From an uncultured Collinsella sp. (GTDB lineage Bacteria > Actinomycetota > Coriobacteriia > Coriobacteriales > Coriobacteriaceae): DNA of 6,421 bases. The position numbers and the translations under genes were made by a program. Below the pieces are notes generated by a model that was given only the letters and a program-made list of their open reading frames with translations, ran no database searches and had not been told where the DNA came from. Shown here piece by piece: positions 1 through 5,534 of this stretch. Positions within the stretch are counted from its first letter, which is position 1; every line of letters starts with the position of its first letter. The stretch is taken from NCBI GenBank assembly GCA_902489295.1, contig CABTZM010000125.1:1-6421 (forward strand), in the 5' to 3' direction.

Positions 1-588
1 ATGGCGGGGGCCACGCTCGAGGTCGAGGGCCGCGTGGCACACGAGGACTGCATTGACGAGGACATTGTTGAGGAGCTCGCGCGTCGCATTACTGTGGCGG
101 GCGGCGAGGCATTGTTCGAGACGAACGGTGCCACCTATTCACTTGAGCCAGTTGGTGTCGAACAGTCATTTCTGCTAGGCGCCGGCGTGGTGCATGGCAC
201 CGATCAGATGCGCATCGATGGCCGCTTGCGCGTAGGCAAGGTGTGCATTAACGCGTACGACCTGGCTCGCGTAGCCAACGATGACGGCTTTATCGAGCGC
301 GAGTTTGAGCTGTGCAACACCGGTGGTCAGAATCGCGAGCTGAGCCCCAAGGGCATCGACAAGGGCGTGGGCGTGGCGCGAGCGCTGGAATACCTGGGTC
401 GCACCGGCAACGCGCGCACCTTTGGCTTTGGCGATTCCGGCAACGATCTGGGTATGCTCGCCGCCGTCGAGACGGCTGTAGCCATGGGCAACGCCATGCC
501 CGAGGTCAAGGCAGTCGCCGACTACGTGACCGACGATGTCGCACACGATGGCACCGTCACAGCGATGCGCCATTTTGGCCTCATCTAA
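1..588 (+). CDS. Cof-type HAD-superfamily hydrolase, C-terminal part (5' truncated)
   Basis: This is the C-terminal 195 residues of a haloacid-dehalogenase-type phosphatase of the Cof/YbiV kind, cytosolic enzymes that remove phosphate from sugar phosphates or similar small metabolites using Mg2+. The sequence shows the late HAD motifs: the motif III lysine in ELSPKGIDKG (residues 113-122, K117 or K121) and motif IV GDSGNDL (144-150, D145 and D149 binding the metal). The family's closing pattern AMGNAMPEVKAVADYVT (161-177) and DDVAHDGTV (178-186) follow. The middle (about 15-105) is the cap domain that sets substrate choice. The nucleophile motif DxDGT is absent, and family members are usually about 260-280 residues, so roughly 70-80 residues lie left of the window. 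The ATG at base 1 is therefore probably an internal methionine. The substrate cannot be deduced. No convincing terminator follows the TAA stop at 586-588. Confidence 0.9.
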   Translation: MAGATLEVEGRVAHEDCIDEDIVEELARRITVAGGEALFETNGATYSLEPVGVEQSFLLGAGVVHGTDQMRIDGRLRVGKVCINAYDLARVANDDGFIEREFELCNTGGQNRELSPKGIDKGVGVARALEYLGRTGNARTFGFGDSGNDLGMLAAVETAVAMGNAMPEVKAVADYVTDDVAHDGTVTAMRHFGLI

Positions 589-718
589 TGAATCTCGCCT
601 TCTGACGTTTGCTCAAACTGCGACTCTTTGCTTTTGCATGCTCAATCGATTTATCAATCCAAATACTGAGGTGTTTATACCGTTCGCCGAGAAGATAAAA
701 AACCGCAGCTCACGCCTT

Positions 719-751
719 GATAAACGTAGGTAAAGTGTTTAGCAGTTTATC
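719..751. promoter_or_regulatory. Candidate operator: 7-bp inverted repeat before the transaldolase
   Basis: GATAAAC (719-725) and GTTTATC (745-751) are a perfect inverted repeat with 19 bases between them. It overlaps the TTGATA box at 717-722 and ends 30 bases before the transaldolase start. The position suits a repressor site or a weak leader hairpin. Arms this short can occur by chance in AT-rich DNA, so the call is tentative. Confidence 0.25.
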
Positions 752-766
752 GCCCATGTGCAAGCG

Positions 767-773
767 AAAGGAA
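767..773 (+). promoter_or_regulatory. Ribosome binding site of the transaldolase (decides the start)
   Basis: AAAGGAA lies 8 bases before the ATG at 782. The earlier in-frame ATG at 758 has no purine-rich site in front of it and would add eight residues (MQAKGIRQ) outside the family's conserved beginning. The start at 782 is therefore preferred. Confidence 0.8.
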
Positions 774-781
774 TCAGGCAG

Positions 782-1486
782 ATGGCAATCAAGGTGTTCG
801 CTGACGGTGCAAACCTCGAGGGCATGCTCGACATGTACGAGAACGGCAACGTTCAGGGTTTCACGACCAACCCGTCCCTTATGAAGAAGGGCGGCGTGAC
901 GGATTATCGCGCGTTTGCCAAGGAGGTCCTGGCCCACATCACCGATGTGTCCGTCTCGTTTGAGGTCTTTGCCGACGACGTCGAGACCATGGAGGTCGAG
1001 GCCCGCGAGATCGCTACCTGGGCCGAGAACGTCTACGTCAAGATTCCGTGCGTGACTACCAAGGGCGAGTCCACCGCCGAGCTGGTGCGCAAGCTTTCGG
1101 CCGATGGCATCAAGGTCAACGTCACCACCATCTTTACGCCTACGCAGGTCGACGAGATGGTCGAGGCCGTTGATGCCGAGACGCCGTCCATCATCTCGCT
1201 CTTTGCCGGCCGTATCGCTGACACCGGCGTCGATCCCATTCCGTTTATGACGGAGTCGGTGAAGAAGGCCGCCGCCAAGCCCAACTGCGAGGTCCTGTGG
1301 GCGTCCACGCGTGAGCTTATCAATATTTACCAGGCGGAAGGATGCGGTTGCCAGATCATCACGGTGCCCAACAGCATCCTGGCCAAGCGTAAGAACATCG
1401 GCCGTGACCCGTACGAGGTCTCGCTCGATACCGTGCGCGGTTTTGCCAAGGATATCGCCTCGCTCGGTTTCCATATCCTGCCGTAA
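782..1486 (+). CDS. Transaldolase, small TalC/FSA-like family
   Basis: A 234-residue class I aldolase-type TIM barrel that should move a dihydroxyacetone unit between sugar phosphates in the non-oxidative pentose phosphate pathway, in the cytosol. Visible family marks are FADGAN (6-11, with catalytic-type D8), GFTTNPSLM (26-34), VYVKIP (84-89, with Schiff-base lysine K87), FAGRIADTG (141-149), WAST (173-176) and ITVPNSI (193-199). Length fits the short TalC/FSA subfamily (about 215-235), not TalB (about 315). Two positions help separate transaldolase from fructose-6-phosphate aldolase. By eye-alignment, E61 and F141 stand where E. coli FSA has Gln59 and Tyr131, and where TalB has Glu and Phe178, which favours true transaldolase activity. 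The gene stands alone with its own ribosome binding site. Its last codons recur as a duplicated 16-bp sequence downstream at 1625-1640. Family assignment is firm; exact substrate preference is inferred. Confidence 0.92.
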   Translation: MAIKVFADGANLEGMLDMYENGNVQGFTTNPSLMKKGGVTDYRAFAKEVLAHITDVSVSFEVFADDVETMEVEAREIATWAENVYVKIPCVTTKGESTAELVRKLSADGIKVNVTTIFTPTQVDEMVEAVDAETPSIISLFAGRIADTGVDPIPFMTESVKKAAAKPNCEVLWASTRELINIYQAEGCGCQIITVPNSILAKRKNIGRDPYEVSLDTVRGFAKDIASLGFHILP

Positions 1487-1640
1487 CGCGAACGCTGACT
1501 ACATCGCGGGTTGTTCGCCCCGGCCTTTCCTTTCCCTATCGCTCACGCGCTTCGCGAGGGTCGCGCTAGGCAAAGGAAAGGCCGGGGCTGCCGACACGAA
1601 CTTGCCGGTAGGTTGGTGATAGGCTTCCATATCCTGCCGT
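1469..1640. repeat. 16-bp direct repeat duplicating the transaldolase 3' end
   Basis: TTCCATATCCTGCCGT occurs at 1469-1484, where it encodes the final FHILP and the first base of the stop codon, and again exactly at 1625-1640. The copies are 156 bp apart and bracket the 72-nt hairpin unit at 1517-1588. This pattern fits insertion of a small element with duplication of its target, or a local duplication that left a remnant of the gene end. The sequence alone does not decide which. Confidence 0.75.
1517..1588. repeat. 72-nt hairpin unit with perfect 17-bp arms
   Basis: GCCCCGGCCTTTCCTTT (1517-1533) is matched perfectly by its reverse complement at 1572-1588, enclosing a 38-base GC-rich loop with a CGCG-CTT-CGCG mini-hairpin. 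There is no T-run directly after either arm, so it is not a textbook intrinsic terminator. It begins 31 bases after the transaldolase stop. It could be a REP-like or MITE-like intergenic repeat that stabilises or ends the transcript; the role is inferred. Confidence 0.7.
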
Positions 1641-1642
1641 GG

Positions 1643-1860
1643 ACAAAGGTACCCCCGCCTGCGCCGTGCAAAATTGAGAGTATTCAGCAAGGTAAAGGCT
1701 TTTACCAGCTGGGTGAAGCATGGAACAGCCCCCGTTTTGGCTCTGATGACGCTAAAACGGGGGCTGTTTCTTGCTTTTTCGTCTCTGAGGGGCATCCGGA
1801 ACGGTGGAATTTGCAGAATACTCGCGATTTTGCACGTCGCGAGAGGGGGGACCCTTGCTT
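1643..1860. repeat. About 215-bp imperfect palindrome between convergent genes
   Basis: The two halves of this region are related as inverted copies. The clearest outer arms are 1666-1685 and 1816-1835 (18 of 20 bases complementary). Looser similarity continues outward to about 1643 and 1860, including CAAAGGTACCCCC against the reverse complement of GGGGGGACCCTTG. The inner arms are the 15-bp stem of the terminator at 1724-1768. The middle parts of the arms have diverged, with a private GGTAAA/TTTACC hairpin at 1691-1706 on one side. A further perfect 7-bp stem (CTCGCGA/TCGCGAG, 1821-1843) lies in the right outer arm. The right end stops about 8 bases short of the tex stop codon. No protein gene is credible here. 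Confidence 0.7.
1724..1779 (+). terminator. Strong intrinsic terminator between transaldolase and tex
   Basis: AACAGCCCCCGTTTT (1724-1738) pairs perfectly with AAAACGGGGGCTGTT (1754-1768), a 15-bp stem with a 15-base loop. On the plus strand it is followed by T-rich sequence at 1767-1779 (TTTCTTGCTTTTT). This ends plus-strand transcription from the transaldolase, although 237 bases after its stop. On the minus strand the same stem forms but the trailing DNA is less T-rich (TTCCATGCTTC), so termination of tex here is plausible but weaker. Confidence 0.82.
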
Positions 1861-1867
1861 TGGCGGT

Positions 1868-4015
1868 TTACTTCCCCTGCACCATGGTGAGGGAGATTTT
1901 CTTGCGGTCGCGATCGACCTTTTCGACCCACACCTTGACCGTGTCACCGACGCGCACCACGTCGCTGGGGTGCTTGACGAAGCGGTTGGCCAGCTTGGAG
2001 ATGTGTACGAGGCCGTCCTGGTGCACGCCCACGTCGACGAACGCGCCAAAATCCACAACGTTGCGCACCGTGCCCTTGAGTTCCATGCCGGGCTCCAGAT
2101 CGTCGATGGAAAGCGCCGAGCGGCTAAAGACCACCTCGGGCGCGTCGTCGCGCGGGTCGCGGCCGGGCTTCTTGAGCTCGTTGACGATGTCGATGAGCGT
2201 TAGGGTGCCGCAGTCCAGGTCGCTTGCCAGCGCCGAGATGCTGCCCAGGCGGCGCTCGATGTCGGGCACGCCGCCGCGGCTGAGCTCGCTGGCCGCAACG
2301 CCGGCACGCTCCAGGACGGACGTGGCTACTTCGTAGCTCTCGGGGTGGACGCTCGTGGCATCGAGCGGGTTCTTGCCACCGCTGATGCGCAGGAAGCCCG
2401 CGGCGTTGAGATATGCCTTGGGTCCCAGCTTGGGGACCTTCTTGAGCTGGCGGCGATCGGTAAAGGCGCCGTTTTCCTCGCGGTAGGCCACGATGTTCTT
2501 GGCCACGCTCGGCGTGATGCCCGATACGTAGCCCAGCAGGCTCGCGCTCGCGGTGTTCACGTCGACACCCACGCGGTTGACGACGTCCTCCACCACGTGG
2601 CCCAGGGTGCGCGAAAGCTCGGACTGGTCAAGGTCGTGCTGGTACTGGCCCACGCCGATGGACTGGGGCGGAATCTTGACAAGCTCCGCCAGCGGGTCCT
2701 GCAGGCGGCGGCCCAGGCTCATGGCGCCACGCACGGTGACATCCAGATCGGGATACTCCTGGCTCGCGAGCTCAGAGGCGGAGTACACCGACGCGCCGGC
2801 CTCGTTCACGATCGTATAGCGCAAGCCGGGCGCCTGCTCGGCAATGAACTCCGAGACGACTTCCTCCGTCTCGCGGCTGGCGGTGCTGTTGCCGATGACG
2901 ATGGTGTTGACGGCATCCTTCTTGACGAGGCGGGCGAGCTCGCGCTTGGTGCCGGCGACGTCGTGGCGCGGCTTGGTGGGGTAGACCACGCCGTGGTCGA
3001 GCAGCTTACCGGTCTCGTCCATGACAGCGACTTTGCAGCCGGTGCGGTAGCCCGGGTCGAGCGCGAGCACGCGGGCGCCACGGACGGGACGCGCCGAGAG
3101 CAGGCCCTCGAGATTCTTGGCAAAGACGTTGATGGCCTCGGTCTGGGCGCGAACGGTGAGTTTGGCGCGGGCCTCGCGCTCCAGCGAGGGGGCCATTAAA
3201 CGCTTGTAGCCGTCGGCGATGGCGGCGTCAAAGACGGGCGCGAAGACGCCCTGGCGGCGGGGCCAGCGGCTGCCGAGGCGCGCCGTGGCAGCAGCGCCGT
3301 CGACGTTCACGCGCACGCGGAGCTTGCCCTCGCGCTCGCCGCGGTCGATGGCCAGCACGCGGTGGTTGGGGATGCGGCGCAGCGGCTCGTCAAAGTTGTA
3401 GTAGGGCTCGTAGGGAGTCTTCTCGGCGGGGGCGGTGGCCTCGACGACGATGTCGGCGGTGTTTTGCGTAAAGGCGCGCAGGTCGGCGACGTTCTCGGGG
3501 TCCTCGGCCACCGTCTCGGCCACGATGTCGGCCGCACCTGCAAGCGCTTTCTCGGCGGTGTCGAAGCCGGCCTCCTCGTTGACGTAGGCCGCGGCGGCGT
3601 CGAGCGCGCTGCCCTTGGCGGAGGCCTGCATGATGATCATGTTGGCGAGCGGCTCCAGGCCGGCCTCGCGAGCCTTCTGCGCGCGAGTCATGCGCTTTTT
3701 GCGGTAGGGCTTGTAGAGGTCCTCGACGCGCTGGAGCTGCGTGGCCTCGCGAATCTGCTGCTCGAGCTCGGGCGTGAGCTTGCCCTGGGCGTCGATGAGC
3801 AGGATGACGTCTTCCTTGCGCTGCTCAAGATTGCGCAGGTAGGTCAGGCGCTCGTCGAGCGCGCGCAGGGCGACGTCGTCCATACCGCCCGTGGCCTCCT
3901 TGCGGTAGCGCGAGATAAAGGGGATGGTGTTGCCCTCGTCAATGAGCTTGACGGCAGCCTCGATGTTGGCGGCCTTAAGGTTGAGCTCGCGGGCGAGCTG
4001 GGCGATAAGATCCAT
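1868..4015 (-). CDS. tex: Tex-family RNA-binding transcription accessory protein with S1 domain
   Basis: A 715-residue cytosolic nucleic-acid-binding protein of the Tex family, a widely conserved factor associated with RNA polymerase and RNA metabolism. The family architecture is complete. The helical N-terminal region includes ISRYRKEATGGMDD (34-47) and YKPYRKKRMTRAQKAREAGL (101-120). A YqgF/RNase H-like domain follows at about 314-440, with LALDPGYRTGCKVAV (317-331). Next come GVGQYQHDLDQ (454-464), a helix-hairpin-helix region at about 480-545 with NTASASLLGYVSGI (487-500), and a C-terminal S1 domain at 643-712 (GMELKGTVRNVVDFGAFVDV, then GLVHISKL). Length matches the family. The start at 4015 is chosen because AAGGAG lies just upstream and the protein then begins MDLIAQLAREL, typical for Tex. 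An upstream in-frame ATG at 4102 has no ribosome binding site and runs through a hairpin. The gene is monocistronic and convergent with the transaldolase. Confidence 0.96.
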   Translation of the reverse strand: MDLIAQLARELNLKAANIEAAVKLIDEGNTIPFISRYRKEATGGMDDVALRALDERLTYLRNLEQRKEDVILLIDAQGKLTPELEQQIREATQLQRVEDLYKPYRKKRMTRAQKAREAGLEPLANMIIMQASAKGSALDAAAAYVNEEAGFDTAEKALAGAADIVAETVAEDPENVADLRAFTQNTADIVVEATAPAEKTPYEPYYNFDEPLRRIPNHRVLAIDRGEREGKLRVRVNVDGAAATARLGSRWPRRQGVFAPVFDAAIADGYKRLMAPSLEREARAKLTVRAQTEAINVFAKNLEGLLSARPVRGARVLALDPGYRTGCKVAVMDETGKLLDHGVVYPTKPRHDVAGTKRELARLVKKDAVNTIVIGNSTASRETEEVVSEFIAEQAPGLRYTIVNEAGASVYSASELASQEYPDLDVTVRGAMSLGRRLQDPLAELVKIPPQSIGVGQYQHDLDQSELSRTLGHVVEDVVNRVGVDVNTASASLLGYVSGITPSVAKNIVAYREENGAFTDRRQLKKVPKLGPKAYLNAAGFLRISGGKNPLDATSVHPESYEVATSVLERAGVAASELSRGGVPDIERRLGSISALASDLDCGTLTLIDIVNELKKPGRDPRDDAPEVVFSRSALSIDDLEPGMELKGTVRNVVDFGAFVDVGVHQDGLVHISKLANRFVKHPSDVVRVGDTVKVWVEKVDRDRKKISLTMVQGK

Positions 4016-4018
4016 GGG

Positions 4019-4025
4019 ACTCCTT
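4019..4025 (-). promoter_or_regulatory. Ribosome binding site of tex (decides the start)
   Basis: On the minus strand AAGGAGT precedes the ATG at 4015, leaving four bases between AAGGAG and the start codon. The spacing is short but the match to the anti-Shine-Dalgarno sequence is excellent. It rules out the longer reading from 4102. Confidence 0.85.
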
Positions 4026-4071
4026 GCGTTTAAGGTGCGTTTGCAGCACAGGGCTACCAAGGATACCACCC

Positions 4072-4094
4072 GCCCCAAAAGACTGTTTTGGGGC
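4072..4094. repeat. 9-bp hairpin in the tex leader
   Basis: GCCCCAAAA (4072-4080) pairs perfectly with TTTTGGGGC (4086-4094) around the five-base loop GACTG. It lies 57 bases upstream of the tex start codon on the minus strand. No T-run follows it, so it is not an obvious terminator. It may be a leader hairpin, or part of the neighbouring inverted-repeat element, whose left arm begins only two bases further right. Confidence 0.6.
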
Positions 4095-4096
4095 CG

Positions 4097-4258
4097 CGCC
4101 ACGAAAACGGCCTATCTACTACGTTTGAACCGCATGGGTCGACCATACCTGGTTTTTCCGAAAATACGCAACCCGTCTACCTGCGGTTTTGATTTTACGA
4201 AATCCGGCATGGTTGAGGGTAATCGGTTAAACGTAGTAGATAGGCCCATTTCGTGGCG
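4097..4258. repeat. 162-bp element bounded by 30-bp inverted repeats
   Basis: The left arm at 4097-4126 and right arm at 4229-4258 are inverted copies matching at 28 of 30 positions; only the two bases after CGCCACGAAA differ (AC against TG). The pairing continues inward as AACCG/CGGTT after a one-base bulge. The arms share the core CCTATCTACTACGTTT. The 102-base interior holds no credible gene but contains AACCGCA (4128-4134) and TGCGGTT (4182-4188), which can pair with each other instead. No target-site duplication is visible at the ends and no transposase is present. It resembles a MITE-like or other non-autonomous repeat, or a long structured RNA; either view is inference. Confidence 0.75.
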
Positions 4259-4315
4259 GACGAATCAAGCTGAGGTGCAAAATGGCCCCCGCTTTAGAAA
4301 ATCGTCGGCGAAGTA
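4259..4315. other. Intergenic filler between the inverted-repeat element and the terminator
   Basis: These 57 bases belong to the 409-base gap between tex and the dehydrogenase gene (4016-4424). I see no gene and no clear promoter hexamers. A tex promoter must lie somewhere in 4026-4315, but no good -35/-10 pair could be recognised on the minus strand. The TAGTAGATAG sequence inside the inverted-repeat arms resembles a -10 element only loosely. Confidence 0.4.
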
Positions 4316-4352
4316 CCAAAAAGCCCCGCGGGCAGGAGGCTGCTCGTGGGGC
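4316..4352 (-). terminator. Intrinsic terminator of the transporter-dehydrogenase operon
   Basis: On the minus strand a 13-bp stem is formed by 4340-4352 and 4323-4335, with a four-base loop and two G-T wobbles. It is followed immediately by TTTTT (4322-4318). It lies 72 bases after the stop codon of the dehydrogenase gene and is oriented to end transcription arriving from the right, before the tex promoter region. Confidence 0.88.
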
Positions 4353-4424
4353 GAAGAAGAGGGGCTTGTTGCTGGCGGGCCGAGGGGTTCGGCGTGGGTG
4401 TTTGCCGCGGCCTGTCCTAAGGTG

Positions 4425-5465
4425 CTACAGCTCGACGAGCTGGCCGGTCTCGGCGGCCTCCTTGATGGCGTTGAGAAGCGTGAGCGTCTTGACGTTATCG
4501 GCGGGGGTTACGACGGGCTCAACTTCGCGGCGGACGACCTTCACAAAGTGCTTGAGCTGCATCTTGTGCGGCAGCGCCGGGTCGACGGCCGGAATCTCCA
4601 TCTGCAGCGGCTTGTGCCAGTTGGAGGCGCCGTCGTAGGAGAACTGATGCAGGCGGGGCAGCGAAAGGGCACCCAAGGTTCCGCCGATAAAGTAGGCGTC
4701 GGCGTCGAAGGGGCGGTACTGCGGATCCTCGCGAGCGGTTGCCTCCCAGTTCCAGGGGCTGGCGGTGGCGTCGGAGATGGTCATGCTCGCAAGCGCGCCA
4801 TCGGCAAAACGGACGTTGACCACGGCGGAGTCCTCGGTCTCAAAACCGCGGGCGGCGCTGGACTGCATGCCCTGGACGGCGATGGGCTCGCCCAGCAGGT
4901 AGCGGAGCAGGTCCACGTCGTGAACCAAGTTAACCAGGATCGGGCCGGCACCCTTTTTGCGGCGCCACTCGACATCAAAGTACTCGTCATTCTTATAGAT
5001 CATGTAGTGGAAGCTCGACACGGTGAGCTTGCCCAGCTCGCCGGACTCGATGATCTCTTTGGCTTTGTTGACGAAGGGGTTGTGACGACGGTGCTGGCCC
5101 ACGAGCACGGGCACGCCGGCGGTCTCGGCCTCGGCGGCGAAGGCCTGGGCATCCTCGAGGTCGTTGGAGATCGGCTTTTCGACCAGCGGCACGATGTTGC
5201 GCTTGATGGCCTCGCGGGCAACGCCCAGGTGCAGGTCGTTGGGGGTGGCGATAATGACGGCCTCGGGTTTGACCTCGTCCATCATCTGAGCGGGATCGGT
5301 GTAAAACGGTACGCCGGCGGTCTCGGCCGTGGCGCGGGCGCCCTCAAAGGCGTCGGCGATGGCGACGAGCTCGGCCTCGGGCTCCTCGGTGACAAAGCGG
5401 ATGTGGTTGCGGCCCATGGCGCCGGCGCCGATAACGGCAATGCGGACGGGGTTGAGCTCAGACAT
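4425..5465 (-). CDS. Gfo/Idh/MocA-family NAD(P)-dependent oxidoreductase
   Basis: A 346-residue cytosolic dehydrogenase that should oxidise or reduce a hydroxyl/keto group on a sugar, polyol or cyclic acid using NAD(P). The N-terminal Rossmann fold shows VRIAVIGAGAMGRNH (7-21, dinucleotide loop GAGAMG at 13-18), an acidic D38 at the end of strand 2, IATPNDLH (72-79) and EKPIS (96-100, with catalytic-type K97). The C-terminal alpha/beta domain carries GPILVNLVHDVDLLRYLLGE (174-193), where H182 and D185 match the family motif. The usual aspartate four residues before that histidine is V178, with N179 beside it. Length is normal. The start is supported by AAGGAG at 5471-5476, five bases upstream. 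The gene follows the MFS transporter gene and ends before a strong terminator, suggesting a two-gene unit. Inositol dehydrogenase-like or other sugar-acid substrates are possible; the substrate is not deducible. Confidence 0.92.
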   Translation of the reverse strand: MSELNPVRIAVIGAGAMGRNHIRFVTEEPEAELVAIADAFEGARATAETAGVPFYTDPAQMMDEVKPEAVIIATPNDLHLGVAREAIKRNIVPLVEKPISNDLEDAQAFAAEAETAGVPVLVGQHRRHNPFVNKAKEIIESGELGKLTVSSFHYMIYKNDEYFDVEWRRKKGAGPILVNLVHDVDLLRYLLGEPIAVQGMQSSAARGFETEDSAVVNVRFADGALASMTISDATASPWNWEATAREDPQYRPFDADAYFIGGTLGALSLPRLHQFSYDGASNWHKPLQMEIPAVDPALPHKMQLKHFVKVVRREVEPVVTPADNVKTLTLLNAIKEAAETGQLVEL

Positions 5466-5470
5466 TTCGA

Positions 5471-5476
5471 CTCCTT
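5471..5476 (-). promoter_or_regulatory. Ribosome binding site of the Gfo/Idh/MocA gene
   Basis: AAGGAG on the minus strand is separated from the ATG at 5465 by the five bases TCGAA, an ideal spacing. The tex gene uses the same AAGGAGTC sequence, so this looks like the standard strong site of this genome. Confidence 0.85.
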
Positions 5477-5495
5477 AATACTGGTGACCGGTGGA

Positions 5496-5526
5496 ATGCG
5501 ACAAAGGGACTGTCCCTTTGTCGCAT
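5496..5526. repeat. Near-perfect 31-bp palindrome between transporter and dehydrogenase genes
   Basis: ATGCGACAAAGGGA (5496-5509) pairs perfectly with TCCCTTTGTCGCAT (5513-5526). Only CTG separates the arms, so the inner C and G can pair as well. It begins 8 bases after the transporter stop and ends 30 bases before the dehydrogenase start. No T-run follows on either strand, so it is not a standard terminator. It may be a dispersed palindromic repeat that trims or stabilises the upstream mRNA, or a protein site; this is inferred. Confidence 0.75.
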
Positions 5527-5534
5527 CGGTAAAA

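Larger units (their letters stand above)
589..781. other. AT-rich intergenic spacer upstream of the transaldolase
   Basis: This 193-bp spacer is clearly richer in A and T than the flanking genes, as expected for a promoter region. No ORF in it looks real, and no T-tailed hairpin terminates the HAD gene. Candidate promoter pieces are weak. A TTGATA box at 717-722 resembles a -35 hexamer, but no good -10 hexamer lies 16-18 bases downstream (TAGCAG at 740-745 is a poor match). Transcription of the transaldolase from within this spacer is an inference. Confidence 0.5.

Noticed and set aside
710..1474. A 254-codon minus-strand open frame opposite the transaldolase
   Set aside because: The plus strand encodes every transaldolase motif in this stretch. 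The minus frame has the typical antisense composition (Asp, Gly, Leu, His, Arg) and no domain.
1511..2203. A 230-codon plus-strand open frame across the convergent intergenic region and the tex 3' end
   Set aside because: It reads through a 72-nt hairpin, a strong terminator stem and the antisense of the S1 domain. Its peptide similarity to the opposite-strand frame comes from the DNA palindrome, not from a protein family.
2345..3199. A 284-codon plus-strand open frame inside tex
   Set aside because: It is the antisense shadow of the conserved YqgF and helix-hairpin-helix regions of tex, with Ala/Gly/Val/Asp/His-biased composition and no recognisable motif.
4016..4102. A 29-residue N-terminal extension of Tex starting at the ATG at 4102
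   Set aside because: No ribosome binding site lies upstream, the extension runs through the 9-bp hairpin, and it is unlike Tex N-termini. AAGGAG points to the ATG at 4015.
4140..4150. GTCGAC-centred palindrome as a possible operator inside the inverted-repeat element
   Set aside because: The symmetric core is only six bases plus loose flanks, common by chance in GC-rich DNA, and it has no clear relation to a promoter.
4377..4395. Short GCCGA/TCGGC hairpin just after the dehydrogenase gene
   Set aside because: The stem is only five base pairs with no T-run. The strong 13-bp T-tailed hairpin immediately downstream is the better terminator.
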